From positions 1 through 64,000 of the forward strand of contig NZ_JAAXLS010000029.1 in the NCBI RefSeq assembly GCF_012328925.1: DNA of 64,000 bases, written 5' to 3'. The position numbers and the translations under genes were made by a program. The notes beneath the pieces are model-generated. The model ran no database searches, was not told the DNA's origin, and saw nothing but the letters and a program-made list of their open reading frames with translations. Origin of the DNA: Amycolatopsis acididurans. Lineage in GTDB: Bacteria; Actinomycetota; Actinomycetes; Mycobacteriales; Pseudonocardiaceae. Shown here one piece after another: positions 1-7,731 of the stretch (within the stretch, counting starts at the first letter, position 1; each line of letters starts with the position of its first letter).

Positions 1-92
1 TGCTCGTCCAGGCCATCCAGCCCGGACACGGGGTTCAAGTCCTCAGCGTTCTCCACGCCGGACATCATGTCGGTCATCAGGTGCACTTCCAT
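1..92 (-). CDS. possible 5' end of a gene running off the left edge
   Basis: Reading leftwards from an ATG at 92 there is an open frame to the window edge. It encodes about 30 residues, rich in Met, Asp and Glu (begins MEVHLMTDMMSGVENAEDL). I do not recognise it. The ribosome-binding site is weak. It lies just outside the leftmost tRNA-derived repeat, where an integrative element would be expected to continue, so it may be element cargo. It could also be a chance frame. Confidence 0.3.
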   Translation of the reverse strand, partial: MEVHLMTDMMSGVENAEDLNPVSGLDGLDE

Positions 93-133
93 GATCGGGA
101 ATTACACCGCTCGTTTTACAGTCCCACGCGCAC

Positions 134-155
134 GTTGTGGGTCAGTTGTGGGTCA
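134..155 (+). repeat. tandem 11-bp repeat, likely integrase arm-type sites (left)
   Basis: GTTGTGGGTCA occurs twice head to tail at 134-144 and 145-155. A related pair of TGTGGACCA units, also 11 bp apart, lies on the other side of the tRNA-derived core at 391-410. Paired short direct repeats flanking a tRNA 3' end are the usual look of tyrosine-integrase arm sites. The sequence is seen directly; the role is inferred. Confidence 0.6.
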
Positions 156-163
156 GCACTCGA

Positions 164-226
164 GCGACAACAGCGAAAGCTCAGCATCAGAGCGAAACAG
201 GCTCTGCCACATTTCGCTGTTGTCGC
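164..226. repeat. 15-bp perfect inverted repeat beside the att core
   Basis: GCGACAACAGCGAAA at 164-178 is matched by its exact reverse complement at 212-226. A diverged copy of the same arrangement (2848-2863 and 2896-2910) precedes the second tRNA-derived repeat. The two att regions are therefore homologous beyond the core. It may be a protein-binding or structural element of the integration site. Confidence 0.65.
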
Positions 227-248
227 AGGTCAGCGCCTGACCACAGTT

Positions 249-295
249 CTGGGGGTCAGGGGGTCGCAGGTTCAAATCCTGTCATCCCGACGGTC
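249..295 (+). repeat. 3' half of tRNA-Pro(GGG), attachment-site copy 1
   Basis: The stretch contains an anticodon-loop-like CTGGGGGTCAG, a T-arm (GCAGG, loop TTCAAAT, CCTGT) and the acceptor 3' strand CATCCCG followed by A. This matches the 3' half of an actinobacterial proline tRNA with GGG anticodon. No 5' half lies upstream in the window, so it is not a functional tRNA gene here. Bases 256-295 recur at 2940-2979 with one mismatch. Such a duplicated tRNA 3' end is the standard scar of a site-specific integrative element. Confidence 0.85.
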
Positions 296-304
296 GATCA
301 TACA

Positions 305-343
305 GGGCTCGTGAGTCGCGAAACCGCAGCTCACGGGCCCTTT
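305..343 (+). terminator. hairpin terminator after tRNA-Pro fragment 1
   Basis: GGGCTCGTGAG (305-315) can pair with CTCACGGGCCC (330-340), with one mismatch, followed by TTTGT. It sits 10 bases after the tRNA fragment, where a tRNA terminator would be. Confidence 0.6.
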
Positions 344-390
344 GTATTGTCAGAATGCGTCTTGAGATGTTGATCTACACCGCGCCCAGG

Positions 391-410
391 TGTGGACCAT
401 TTGTGGACCA
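391..410 (+). repeat. tandem repeats, likely integrase arm-type sites (right)
   Basis: TGTGGACCA occurs at 391-399 and 402-410, 11 bp apart. It resembles the GTTGTGGGTCA pair on the left of the core. The apparent C-terminus of the transposase relic reads into this repeat, marking where foreign DNA joins the att region. Confidence 0.5.
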
Positions 411-442
411 GAGCCCGCACAGAACCCCGGGGCGCATCATAG

Positions 443-815
443 TGAGGTTGCGGAGTCCGAGTGCGGAGTCGCGCAGGTGCTCGAGCCAGCCGTCGATGGC
501 CTCTGTCGGGCCGTTGGATGTACCGGGCTGGTCGAAGTCAGCGAGCACGTCAGCTGCTCGCTTGTTCAACGTGCGACCGAGCGTGGTGACCTCGGTGAGC
601 GGCTTGGGGACGCCGGTGCTGTTCGAGTCGATGAGCTTGACCATCAGCTGCCGGGCATGGGCACGGTCGGCTTCGCGGTAGGCGGCGATCATGCGCTGGT
701 AGATCCCCCGGGTCGCTTCGACGTCGACATGGGCGTCGTCAGCGAACAGCGCGGCGAGCCGGTCTTTCTGCTTGTCGGTAAGAAGGCCGGCGTCAGTGTG
801 CAGAGTGCGTCGCAC
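443..815 (-). pseudogene. ISL3-family transposase, C-terminal remnant
   Basis: About 125 residues resemble the C-terminal part of ISL3 (IS204/IS1001/IS1096/IS1165) transposases: LTDKQKDRLAALF, then IYQRMIAAYREADRA, ALTEVTTLGRTL-like and DQPGTSNGPTEAIDGWLEHLR motifs (the acidic E in the TEAI region is kept). The N-terminal zinc-finger/HTH and most of the catalytic domain are absent. The family's C-terminal continuation after LRNLT is lost; the frame runs on as unrelated residues to a stop at 375. It is inactive, and marks past insertion in the integration hot spot. No terminal inverted repeats were found. Confidence 0.8.
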
Positions 816-840
816 CCGCCGGCCCCACCCAGGTCCAACC

Positions 841-1134
841 TCAGGCGAGCATGAGCAGAGCGAGTCCGCCGAACCCTGCGATGAGCTGAATGAGCGCTAT
901 CTGAGCGGTCTGCTTGCGGGTCCGAGCACGCCAGGTTCCGACGATGCAGACCACCACAACCCCCGCGCACAGAAGCGGGAGCACCAGGAACGGGGTCGGG
1001 CGCTGCACACCCATCAGCACCACAGCCATGACGATGACGACGACAATGGGGATACCAGAGACCCGCCATCGGAGCGGCGCACGGAACGACTCAGCGTCCG
1101 ACTGGTCCGTTTCATGTCCCGATGACTGCTGCAC
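841..1134 (-). CDS. small three-helix membrane protein, function unknown
   Basis: A 97-residue protein starting at GTG 1134, with AAAGGAG upstream. It has a hydrophilic N-terminus (HETDQSD, then FRAPLRWRVSG) and three hydrophobic stretches at about 28-43, 49-68 and 79-97. I do not recognise the family. A decayed relative with the same N-terminal FRAPLRWRV and C-terminal RKkTA..AL.Q.IA.lGGLA patterns lies at 15197-15374. The gene is one of the few intact genes between the two tRNA-derived repeats. Confidence 0.6.
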   Translation of the reverse strand: MQQSSGHETDQSDAESFRAPLRWRVSGIPIVVVIVMAVVLMGVQRPTPFLVLPLLCAGVVVVCIVGTWRARTRKQTAQIALIQLIAGFGGLALLMLA

Positions 1135-1243
1135 GGTCCCCGAATCTCCTTTGGGTAAGGCCTTCGCTACTCAAGTCAACTAGTCTAGCCCGGTCGGTAT
1201 CCACGATTGCCGGTTTTTATGCTCCGGGAACCATAAAAGGGGG

Positions 1244-2318
1244 ATGATGTCCGGGTTTGACATTGCTCCAGGTGCGCTCGATACATACGCCAAGACTCTC
1301 GGCGGTAATACTGGTGCCCTGAGCGCCAAGTACACCGATGATGCCAAACCGTACGTCGATAAGTGGGTCCGCCTTAAGGGCGGCGACGGCAGCCTCATCT
1401 TGAAACGCTCTGGTTGGCAAGGTCGGCGAGGTCTGCGACCGGCTCAACTCGGACTTCTCCTCGATCGCGTCTTGTCTGTCCGGTTCTGCGACCGGCCTTA
1501 CGCAATCCGGTGCTGTCACTCCATTGAATGAAAGCGTTGACGCAAAAGCTCCTCGCGTTGATCCAGCATCGAAACTGAGTGATCCAAGCAATGAGGGTGC
1601 TGTGCCAGATATGGTGCAGCAAATCCTCGATGGAGCAGGCTTCTTCAGTGAAAGCGAACTCGTTCTCAAAATCCTCACCGTATGCGGCCTGGACGTGGAA
1701 GGGCGGGTCAAGGAACGATTCGTTGGCAACTTCGAAGCCGTCGCGAAGAGCCGAAACGCGCTGAAGAACTTGGGCGAATTCGAAACCGCGGCGGCAACGA
1801 ACATCGCCGAAGGCGCTGCGGTGATGTTCGTTTCGTGGCGTGGCAACGCGGCCGACGCGGCGCGCAGCTACTTCGACCAACTCGCCAACGGCATCGAGGG
1901 CCATGCCAACGCCCTATCCCAGGTCGCGCAACGCTACGACGCGATTCTCATCGCCATTCAACAAGCAGGCTCCGCCATCATGGGCGGTCTCACCGCGCTA
2001 CTCGACTACGGTGCTGAGGCAGCCGCTGCAATAGCTGCCGCCGGGTGCCTGCAAGAGGTCCCCGGCGTCGACGTGCTGATGGACATCATCGGCGCCTGGC
2101 GGGTCACGAAAATCATCACGAAGATCCACGAGATTGCCAGCACCTGGAACTACATCTGGTCCGGGAGCGAGGGCATGATGGGCCTGATCACCGGACTCGT
2201 CGGGGGTTTGGCGAGCTTCGACACCTCGGCCACTCTTCCGAAGATCGGTTATGCGAACGCTTCACAGACTCCCCAGCCGATCACCCCGGCGCCTCAGCCC
2301 GCGGGAAGGCCCCAATGA
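1244..2318 (+). pseudogene. WXG100/ESX-like protein, frameshifted
   Basis: The first frame begins at ATG 1244/1247 behind AAAAGGGGG and reads MSGFDIAPGALDTYAKTLGG up to about residue 50 (GGDGSLI). The continuation VGKVGEVCDRLNSDFSSIAS is one base out of frame from about 1400-1412 and then runs open to 2318 (about 264 residues). The join would give about 355 residues. The middle has a WRG motif in FVSWRGNAADAARSYFDQL, typical of WXG100-like helical hairpins. It is followed by a hydrophobic Ala/Gly-rich stretch (SAIMGGLTALLDYGAEAAAA) and a Pro-rich tail. The WXG resemblance suggests a type VII secretion substrate; that is inference. As written, the N-terminal 50 residues are separated from the rest. 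Confidence 0.6.
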
Positions 2319-2731
2319 CCGATTCTCGCGACGACGCCTCGGGCATCACCAATCTCGTCGGCGGAAACCCCGACGACGTCCGCGAACTGCGCGCCAACCT
2401 CGCCATCTTCGCCCGCAATGCGGACACCCCCACTCACGTCCGTCGCCTGGTATCCGACGTCCTCGCTGGCCGACGCAACGTCCGGGAAGTATTCCGGACA
2501 CCCGAATTCGAGAAACTAGTAGGCAGCAGACTGGCCAACATCGAAACCGGTCTAGACCAACTCGGCGACGAGCAACGCGCCGAAGTATGGAACCAAGAAC
2601 GACCGCGCACCTCTGCCGGAACCCTCGACTCCCTACGCGCTCCCTACAACCCAACAACCGAACCGGAAAACAGCGAACATACCGACGAATGGGATGACGA
2701 GGACTTCTCCCGCAACTCATACCTGCGCTGA
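2315..2731 (+). CDS. hypothetical protein paired with the WXG100-like gene
   Basis: A 138-residue hydrophilic protein. Its ATG overlaps the upstream stop (ATGA at 2315-2318), so the two are translationally coupled. It is charged and has no signal peptide or membrane segment. The N-terminal half (NPDDVRELRANLAIFARNAD) looks helical; the C-terminus is acidic. I do not recognise a family. Overlap with a WXG100-like gene suggests a chaperone, partner or immunity protein, but nothing in the sequence proves that. Confidence 0.6.
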   Translation: MTDSRDDASGITNLVGGNPDDVRELRANLAIFARNADTPTHVRRLVSDVLAGRRNVREVFRTPEFEKLVGSRLANIETGLDQLGDEQRAEVWNQERPRTSAGTLDSLRAPYNPTTEPENSEHTDEWDDEDFSRNSYLR

Positions 2732-2820
2732 CCACAACCGACCAACGACGGCCCCGCACCTCCACATAGCGTCTCGGACGCAACTGGCCGACCGGAACGC
2801 GCCAATCAACACGGCGCCTC

Positions 2821-2910
2821 GGGGACAGGCTGGGGACAGCGACTCGCGCGACAGCAGCGAAAACCGCAGGCGGCCGACAAAGCAGCAGCGTCCACTTTTG
2901 CCGTTTTCGC
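2821..2910 (+). repeat. second att-site arm region, homologous to 134-226
   Basis: GGGGACAG at 2821-2828 and 2832-2839 repeats with the same 11-bp period as the left-hand arms. Then GCGACAGCAGCGAAAA (2848-2863) and TTTTGCCGTTTTCGC (2896-2910) match the first site's inverted-repeat arms at 14 of 15 and 12 of 15 positions. Order and orientation are the same at both sites. This indicates two related attachment regions in tandem. Confidence 0.6.
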
Positions 2911-2939
2911 AGGTCACACGATTGCCATGATCGTGGGGA

Positions 2940-2979
2940 TCAGGGGGTCGCCGGTTCAAATCCTGTCATCCCGACGGTC
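2940..2979 (+). repeat. tRNA-Pro 3' end, attachment-site copy 2
   Basis: Forty bases identical to 256-295 except for one change in the T-stem (GCCGG instead of GCAGG). That change breaks a pair in the T-arm, so this copy is degenerate. The anticodon region is only partly kept. It is the right boundary of the 2.65-kb segment. Confidence 0.85.
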
Positions 2980-2983
2980 TTCG

Positions 2984-3025
2984 AAGCCTCCCGATCCGGG
3001 TGAAAGCCCAGGTCAGGGAGGCTTT
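2984..3025 (+). terminator. hairpin terminator after tRNA-Pro fragment 2
   Basis: AAGCCTCCC (2984-2992) pairs with GGGAGGCTT (3016-3024), followed by TG. It has the same placement relative to the tRNA fragment as the hairpin at 305-343 but a different sequence. It would stop transcription of an intact tRNA gene ending at the repeat. Confidence 0.65.
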
Positions 3026-3159
3026 GTTGTGTCCGGGCAAGACCAGGTTGCCACTGGTTGACGGTTGGGGCTTGTGGGGCAGCCCGATTAGGTCGTGCCG
3101 ACCCAAGCCGTCGTGTTCATGGCGGGCCGCTGCTGGGCGGTCCTGCGCCGGCCGTTGCG

Positions 3160-3699
3160 CGCCCTCGCGCATTGCCTGGATGACCTTCTGCACCTCGGGC
3201 GCGGTCATCGCGAAATCACCGTTGATCGCGACGCCGAACGTGGGTGGCAGGACGTGCCCGTCGGTGTTGGTCTCCTTTTCGGCGACGGTGAACTTGTAGA
3301 TCCCGCCATGCGCGGTTCCCCTGCGCCCCAACGCTTTGTCGATACCAGCGGTGTCCAGGTGGATCGGCGGCTGCTGGTCCCGCGGCGTGGCGGCCGGTGG
3401 AATCGCTGGGGCCACCAGATCGGCGGGTCTTGTTGCAGCAGGGGCTTGTGCAGTGCGGTCTGCTTGATTCCGTGGGCCTGCAGCGCATCGGTGATCTTCG
3501 GTGGGTCCGCCTCCGTGACCACGAGGTCGCCCATGAGCATGACGCCGGCTTGCTCGCCACCCCGTACGACGTGACGTACAAATCGTTGCGCGGCAACGGG
3601 ATCCGGCAGGTGGTGCTGTTGTCGTCGTTTCCCGCCCGCCTCGGCGCCCAACATCGGGGCCGCCAGCGGTACGGCCGCCCCGGCGATGACGCACGACAT
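3160..3699 (-). pseudogene. DUF1259 (LppY/LpqO-like) protein, broken
   Basis: The N-terminal frame from 3699 carries a DUF1259-like segment (GGEQAGVMLMGDLVVTE, then ITDALQAHGIKQTALHKPLL). Near 3415 the homology jumps to another frame with IHLDTAGIDKALGRRG, HGGIYKFTVAEKE and FAMTAPEVQKVIQAMRE. The His-rich segment expected between the two halves is missing, so there is a deletion as well as a frameshift. The C-terminus is also degraded towards the att repeat. The family is exported in actinobacteria. This copy is very unlikely to work. Confidence 0.7.
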
Positions 3700-3739
3700 G
3701 TCGTGTCACTCCTCAGAGGTGTCGGTCGAGCGCACTGGA

Positions 3740-4066
3740 TCAGCCATCGTCGCCGTCAGGGTCGCGGTCGGGAACGCCGGTACCTAGGACGTGGAAGTCC
3801 TTGTCGAGAAAGACCTCGACAGTGCCGTGGTCGGGTTTGGTGACCGTGACGCCGTAGGCGGCGTTACCGCCCTCGTTCTCCACCTCGACGGCGTCGGCCG
3901 TCCCGCCGGGTACCGTCCGCACCGCCGCTGCGCGGGCCCGGTCGGCCGCCGCGCCGGTGACCTCGTCTCCGTCACCGCCCACCGCGGAGGCAATGCTGAC
4001 CGCACCGCCGGAGAGGACGAGAACGCCGGCCACGATACCGGCGCCGATCTTCGTCTTGTGGTTCAC
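3740..4066 (-). CDS. exported PepSY-domain-like protein
   Basis: A 108-residue protein with GTG start behind GGAGGG. Residues 1-28 form a signal peptide or anchor (KTKIGAGIVAGVLVLSGGAV). The mature part has the PepSY-like pattern of an Ala/Arg-rich helix followed by EVENEGGNAAYGVTVTKPDG-like strands and a charged Asp-rich tail. PepSY proteins are thought to modulate proteases or bind ligands at the cell surface. It is divergent from a two-component system, a common arrangement in actinomycetes, and could be a target of that system. Confidence 0.75.
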   Translation of the reverse strand: MNHKTKIGAGIVAGVLVLSGGAVSIASAVGGDGDEVTGAAADRARAAAVRTVPGGTADAVEVENEGGNAAYGVTVTKPDHGTVEVFLDKDFHVLGTGVPDRDPDGDDG

Positions 4067-4085
4067 GTGTCCCTCCTACTCAACG

Positions 4086-4139
4086 TGCAACCGTGGTTGC
4101 ATGACATGAGTAGTGAGCGGAGATGAAGCTGCGATGAAG
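4086..4139. promoter_or_regulatory. divergent promoter region: palindrome plus response-regulator-like direct repeat
   Basis: Between the PepSY gene and the response regulator lie TGCAACCGTGGTTGCA (4086-4101, perfect arms around GT) and GATGAAG at 4122-4128 and 4133-4139. The 11-bp spacing of the direct repeat is the usual spacing for OmpR/PhoB-type regulators, so autoregulation of both directions is plausible. Role inferred. Confidence 0.5.
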
Positions 4140-4203
4140 ACGTTTTCGTGATCACCCACCCGGGATGCGACCGTGTGCGGGACACGGATCGGAGGTGATG
4201 GTG

Positions 4204-4902
4204 ATGCGGGTACTGGTCGTCGAGGACGAGCCGAAGATGGCCGGCCTGCTCCGCCGTGGCCTGGCCGAGGAGGGCTACGCCGTCGACGTCGCCACCGATG
4301 GGGCCGAGGGGTTCGGCGCGGCGGCCAGCCGCGACTACGACGCGGTGGTGCTGGACGTGATGCTGCCCGGGCTGTCCGGATTCGAGGTGTGCCGGCGGCT
4401 GCGCCGGAACCGGGTATGGGTGCCGGTGCTGATGCTGACTGCCCGCGACGCGCTGCCCGACCGGATCGTCGGCCTGGACGGCGGGGCGGATGACTACCTC
4501 ACCAAGCCCTTCCACCTGGCCGAGTTGTTCGCCCGCCTGCGCGCGCTGACACGCCGTGGCCCGATCGCCCGGCCCATGACGCTGGCCGCCGGGGACCTGT
4601 GCATCGACCCGGCCTCCCAGCGGTGCTGGCGCGGCGAGACCGAGATTCCGTTGACGGCCAAGGAATACGCGGTGCTGGAGATGTTCCTGCGCCAGCCCGG
4701 CATGGTGCTCACCCGCGAGGCCCTTCTGGAGCACTGCTGGGATTTCGCCTACGAGTCCCGGTCCAACGTCGTGGACGTCCACATCCGCGGCGTGCGGGAG
4801 AAAGTCGACCGCGCGTTCGGGGTGATCTCGCTGGAGACCGTACGTGGCGTGGGCTACCGGCTCCGTGCCGACGGCGGACGTCCGGATCCGAGGCCGCAGT
4901 GA
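4204..4902 (+). CDS. OmpR/PhoB-family response regulator
   Basis: A 232-residue protein. Start chosen at ATG 4204 because GGAGGT at 4191-4196 has proper spacing and the protein then begins at MRVLVVEDEPK. The receiver domain (1-115) has the acidic pair ED, phospho-acceptor Asp51 in VLDVMLPG and the conserved Lys in LTKPF. The C-terminal winged helix (about 130-225) ends in the typical TVRGVGYRL. Its stop overlaps the kinase start (TGATG), so the pair is co-translated. It is expected to be phosphorylated by the next gene product and to bind direct repeats such as those at 4122-4139. Confidence 0.93.
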   Translation: MRVLVVEDEPKMAGLLRRGLAEEGYAVDVATDGAEGFGAAASRDYDAVVLDVMLPGLSGFEVCRRLRRNRVWVPVLMLTARDALPDRIVGLDGGADDYLTKPFHLAELFARLRALTRRGPIARPMTLAAGDLCIDPASQRCWRGETEIPLTAKEYAVLEMFLRQPGMVLTREALLEHCWDFAYESRSNVVDVHIRGVREKVDRAFGVISLETVRGVGYRLRADGGRPDPRPQ

Positions 4903-6269
4903 TGCGGCGCTGGCCCATCCGGATCCGACTCACCGCGGCATTCACCGTGCTGATGGCGCTGGTGCTGCTCGGCGTCGGATTCGCGACCGTGACACATACC
5001 CGGTCGTCGTTGGACTCCTCGATCACCGAAGCGCTGACCTACCGGCTACGCGACCTGCAACCCGTCGCCGGCGCACCCGTTCCTGAGCTGTCCGGCATCA
5101 GCCGGGACACCGGCGAACAGGTCCTCGACCCGGCTGGGCGGGTCATCGCCAGCTCCCCAGAAGTCGCAGGCACGGCACTTCTGTCCCCCGCCGAGCTGGC
5201 CTCGGCCCACGGCGGGCTGCTCCTGGCTGATCACGCCGCAGCCGGGACCGTCGACGGACCCGCCCGGATCGCTGCCGGCCCGACCGGCGACGGCAGCCGG
5301 ACCGCCGTGGTCGCGGTGACCCTGTCCGACCGTGACACGGCGGTCGCCGGCCTGCGTCGGGAACTGCTGATCGCGTTCCCGCTGGTGCTGCTGGCCGCCG
5401 GCGTCGGCGCGTATCTGCTGGCCGCCTTCGCGCTGCGCCCGGTCGAGCGGATGCGGGGCCGTGCCGCCGCGCTCACCGCCTCGACCTCCGAGCGCCTGCC
5501 GTTGCCGCCGGCACGGGACAAGATCTCCCGGCTCGGCACGACGTTCAACGACCTGCTCGACCGCCTCCACGCCGCGCTGAAGCGGGAACGGCGATTCGTC
5601 GCCGACGCCAGCCACGAACTCCGCACCCCCCTGAGCCTGCTCACCACCGAACTCGAACTCGCTCTCCGCCGCCCCCGCACCGCACACGAGCTGACCACCG
5701 CCCTCGGCTCGGCACTGGAGGAAACCGAGCGACTGTCCCGTCTGGCCCAGGACCTCCTGCTGCTCGCCCGCAGCGACCAGACCGACACCCCGGCCCCACC
5801 CGACACAGTCGTCGAATTGCGGCCTGCGCTCGAATCCGTCATCACCCGCTACCGCACCGCGGTCCGCGAGCACGACGTGATCCTCGACTGCGCCGCCGGA
5901 CTGTCGGTGCGCGCCGATCCCGACGACCTGGATCGTGCCGTGAGCAATCTGATCGACAACGCGCTGCGGCACGGCGGGCCCCCGATCATCGTCATCGGCT
6001 GCCCGGCATCCGGCGAGGCCGCCGACGCCGTGACGATCACGGTCGGCGATCACGGTCCCGGCTTCGATCCCGATTTCCTACCGCGCGCCTTCGAACGCTT
6101 CACCCGCGCCGACAACGCCCGCTCCGGCGGCGGCACCGGGCTCGGGCTCGCCATCGTGGCCGCTCTCGCCGGGCGCAACGGCGGCCACGCCACCGCCGCC
6201 AACCAACCCGACCGCGGCAGCGCCGTCACCATCACCCTGCCCGCACCACCCACGTCCGGACGGCCATGA
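4902..6269 (+). CDS. sensor histidine kinase
   Basis: A 455-residue membrane kinase. One transmembrane helix lies near residues 10-30 and another at about 150-175. They enclose a sensor region of about 120 residues that I cannot assign to a ligand. A HAMP linker (LRPVERMRG) is followed by the HisKA box RRFVADASHELRTP with His238 as phosphorylation site. The HATPase domain shows NLIDNALRHG, GDHGPGF and GGGTGLGLAIV. The start ATG overlaps the regulator stop and the end overlaps the next ATPase gene (ATGATG at 6266), so four genes form one tight operon. The coupling to an iron exporter suggests it senses metal or oxidative stress; that is inference. Confidence 0.92.
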   Translation: MRRWPIRIRLTAAFTVLMALVLLGVGFATVTHTRSSLDSSITEALTYRLRDLQPVAGAPVPELSGISRDTGEQVLDPAGRVIASSPEVAGTALLSPAELASAHGGLLLADHAAAGTVDGPARIAAGPTGDGSRTAVVAVTLSDRDTAVAGLRRELLIAFPLVLLAAGVGAYLLAAFALRPVERMRGRAAALTASTSERLPLPPARDKISRLGTTFNDLLDRLHAALKRERRFVADASHELRTPLSLLTTELELALRRPRTAHELTTALGSALEETERLSRLAQDLLLLARSDQTDTPAPPDTVVELRPALESVITRYRTAVREHDVILDCAAGLSVRADPDDLDRAVSNLIDNALRHGGPPIIVIGCPASGEAADAVTITVGDHGPGFDPDFLPRAFERFTRADNARSGGGTGLGLAIVAALAGRNGGHATAANQPDRGSAVTITLPAPPTSGRP

Positions 6270-6937
6270 TGCGCGGCTTCCTCCTTGACCACGTCACCGT
6301 GACCCGCGGCGACGCCCACCTGCTGACGGAGATCACCGCCGATATCCCAGCCGGCCAGTGCACGGCCGTCGTGGGGGCCAGCGGGGCGGGCAAGACCACG
6401 CTGCTGCGCCTGCTCAACCGGCTGGACGACCCCAGCGCCGGCCAGGTCCTGCTCGATGACGTGCCGCTCCCCGAGCTGGACGTGCTCGCGCTGCGGCGCC
6501 GGGTCGGACTCGTCGCCCAACGACCCGTGCTGCTCACTGATGACGTGGCCACCGACCTGCGCGTCGGGCGCCCAGAGCTCAGCGACGAAGCCGTCGACCA
6601 GCTGCTCAAGCATGTCGGGCTCCCCGCCGGTTTCGCGCAGCGCCGCACCAGCGAACTCTCCGGCGGCGAAGCGCAACGGGTCTGCCTGGCACGAGCATTG
6701 GCCGTTGAGCCCGAGGTGCTGCTGCTGGACGAACCCACCTCCGCGCTGGACGGCGTCACCAGCGCTGTGATCATCGACGCCGCCCGCGACCACCTCGCTG
6801 CGGACGGGACCGTCGTGTTGGTCAGCCACGACCTCGCGATCGTGCGCGGCATCGCCCACACCGTGCTCGTCCTCGACCACGGACACCTCACCGCTGAGGG
6901 CCGGCCCGACGAGATCGACTACCTGGAGGCCGGATAG
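6266..6937 (+). CDS. fetA: ABC transporter ATPase, FetA-type iron exporter
   Basis: A 223-residue nucleotide-binding subunit. Walker A is GASGAGKTT (37-45), the Q-loop region LVAQRP (82-87), the signature LSGGEAQR (131-138), Walker B LLLDEP (152-157), and an H-loop VSHD follows. The short form with few extra residues fits the FetA/YbbL group that pairs with a FetB/YbbM permease, and that partner is the next gene (adjacent, no gap). FetAB exports iron and eases oxidative stress in Escherichia coli. Substrate here is inferred from the pair. Confidence 0.85.
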   Translation: MMRGFLLDHVTVTRGDAHLLTEITADIPAGQCTAVVGASGAGKTTLLRLLNRLDDPSAGQVLLDDVPLPELDVLALRRRVGLVAQRPVLLTDDVATDLRVGRPELSDEAVDQLLKHVGLPAGFAQRRTSELSGGEAQRVCLARALAVEPEVLLLDEPTSALDGVTSAVIIDAARDHLAADGTVVLVSHDLAIVRGIAHTVLVLDHGHLTAEGRPDEIDYLEAG

Positions 6938-7729
6938 ATGACCGGAATCTCCGTACCCAGCTGGCCCGGCGTAGCCGCCTCACTGCTACTGGTCGCCCTC
7001 GCCGCCGCGGTGGCCTACCGGCAACGCCTCCACCTCACCCGCGAACTGATCATCGCTTCACTGCGCGCCGGGGTGCAGCTGGTCGCGGTCGGCGCGCTGC
7101 TGCTGGTGATATTCGCGCGCACCGGACTGCCGGGCGCGTTCGCCTGGGTCGCGATCATGATCCTCATCGCCGGGCAGGTCGCCGGCCACCGCGGCACCCG
7201 CCTGCCGCGCGCACGGTGGGCGGCCACCGCCGGAGTCGCCACCGGCAGCATCCTGACCCTCGGGACGCTGCTCGCGCTCGGCATCATCTCCACCCAAGCC
7301 CGCGTCGTCGTGCCGGTCGGCGGCATGATCGTCTCCGGCACGATGCAAGCCGCCGGAGTCACCCTGCGCCGCCTGCGCGAAGACACCTACACGGCACGTC
7401 CGGCCATCGAGGCCCGCCTGTGCCTCGGCCTGCCCGCCCGCGAGGCCTTCCTGCCCCACCAGCGCTCCGCGCTGCGCACCGCCCTGCTGCCCGCGATCGA
7501 TTCCACCAAGGTCGTCGGCCTGATCAGCCTGCCCGGCGCCATGACCGGCCTCATCCTGGCCGGGGTCGACCCGCTGACCGCCATCCGCTACCAGATCGTC
7601 GTCATGTACATGCTGCTCGCCGCCACCGCCCTCGCCGCGCTGGCCACCGCCCGGCTGGCCGAACACGCCCTGTTCGACAACGCGCACCGCCTGGTCCCCG
7701 TCGCCCAACCACCCCAAGGAGCCCAGTAA
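6938..7729 (+). CDS. fetB: FetB/YbbM-type iron export permease (UPF0014)
   Basis: A 263-residue integral membrane protein with about seven hydrophobic segments. It has family hallmarks: the N-terminal RxxLxLTRELIIASLRAGVQL, a middle TLRRLREDTYTARPAIEARL, and LLPAIDSTKVVGLISLPGAMTGLILAGVDPL with a following RYQIVVMYMLL. It starts one base after the FetA stop. Together with FetA it should form the complete exporter. The position behind a two-component system in one operon suggests induction by that system. Confidence 0.87.
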   Translation: MTGISVPSWPGVAASLLLVALAAAVAYRQRLHLTRELIIASLRAGVQLVAVGALLLVIFARTGLPGAFAWVAIMILIAGQVAGHRGTRLPRARWAATAGVATGSILTLGTLLALGIISTQARVVVPVGGMIVSGTMQAAGVTLRRLREDTYTARPAIEARLCLGLPAREAFLPHQRSALRTALLPAIDSTKVVGLISLPGAMTGLILAGVDPLTAIRYQIVVMYMLLAATALAALATARLAEHALFDNAHRLVPVAQPPQGAQ

Positions 7730-7731
7730 CC

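Noticed and set aside
249-291. functional tRNA gene
   Set aside because: Only the 3' half from the anticodon loop is present; the 5' acceptor strand and D-arm are not found upstream.
1244-2731. toxin-antitoxin module
   Set aside because: Neither protein shows a known toxin or antitoxin fold, and the first gene is frameshifted; the WXG100 resemblance is the better-supported reading.
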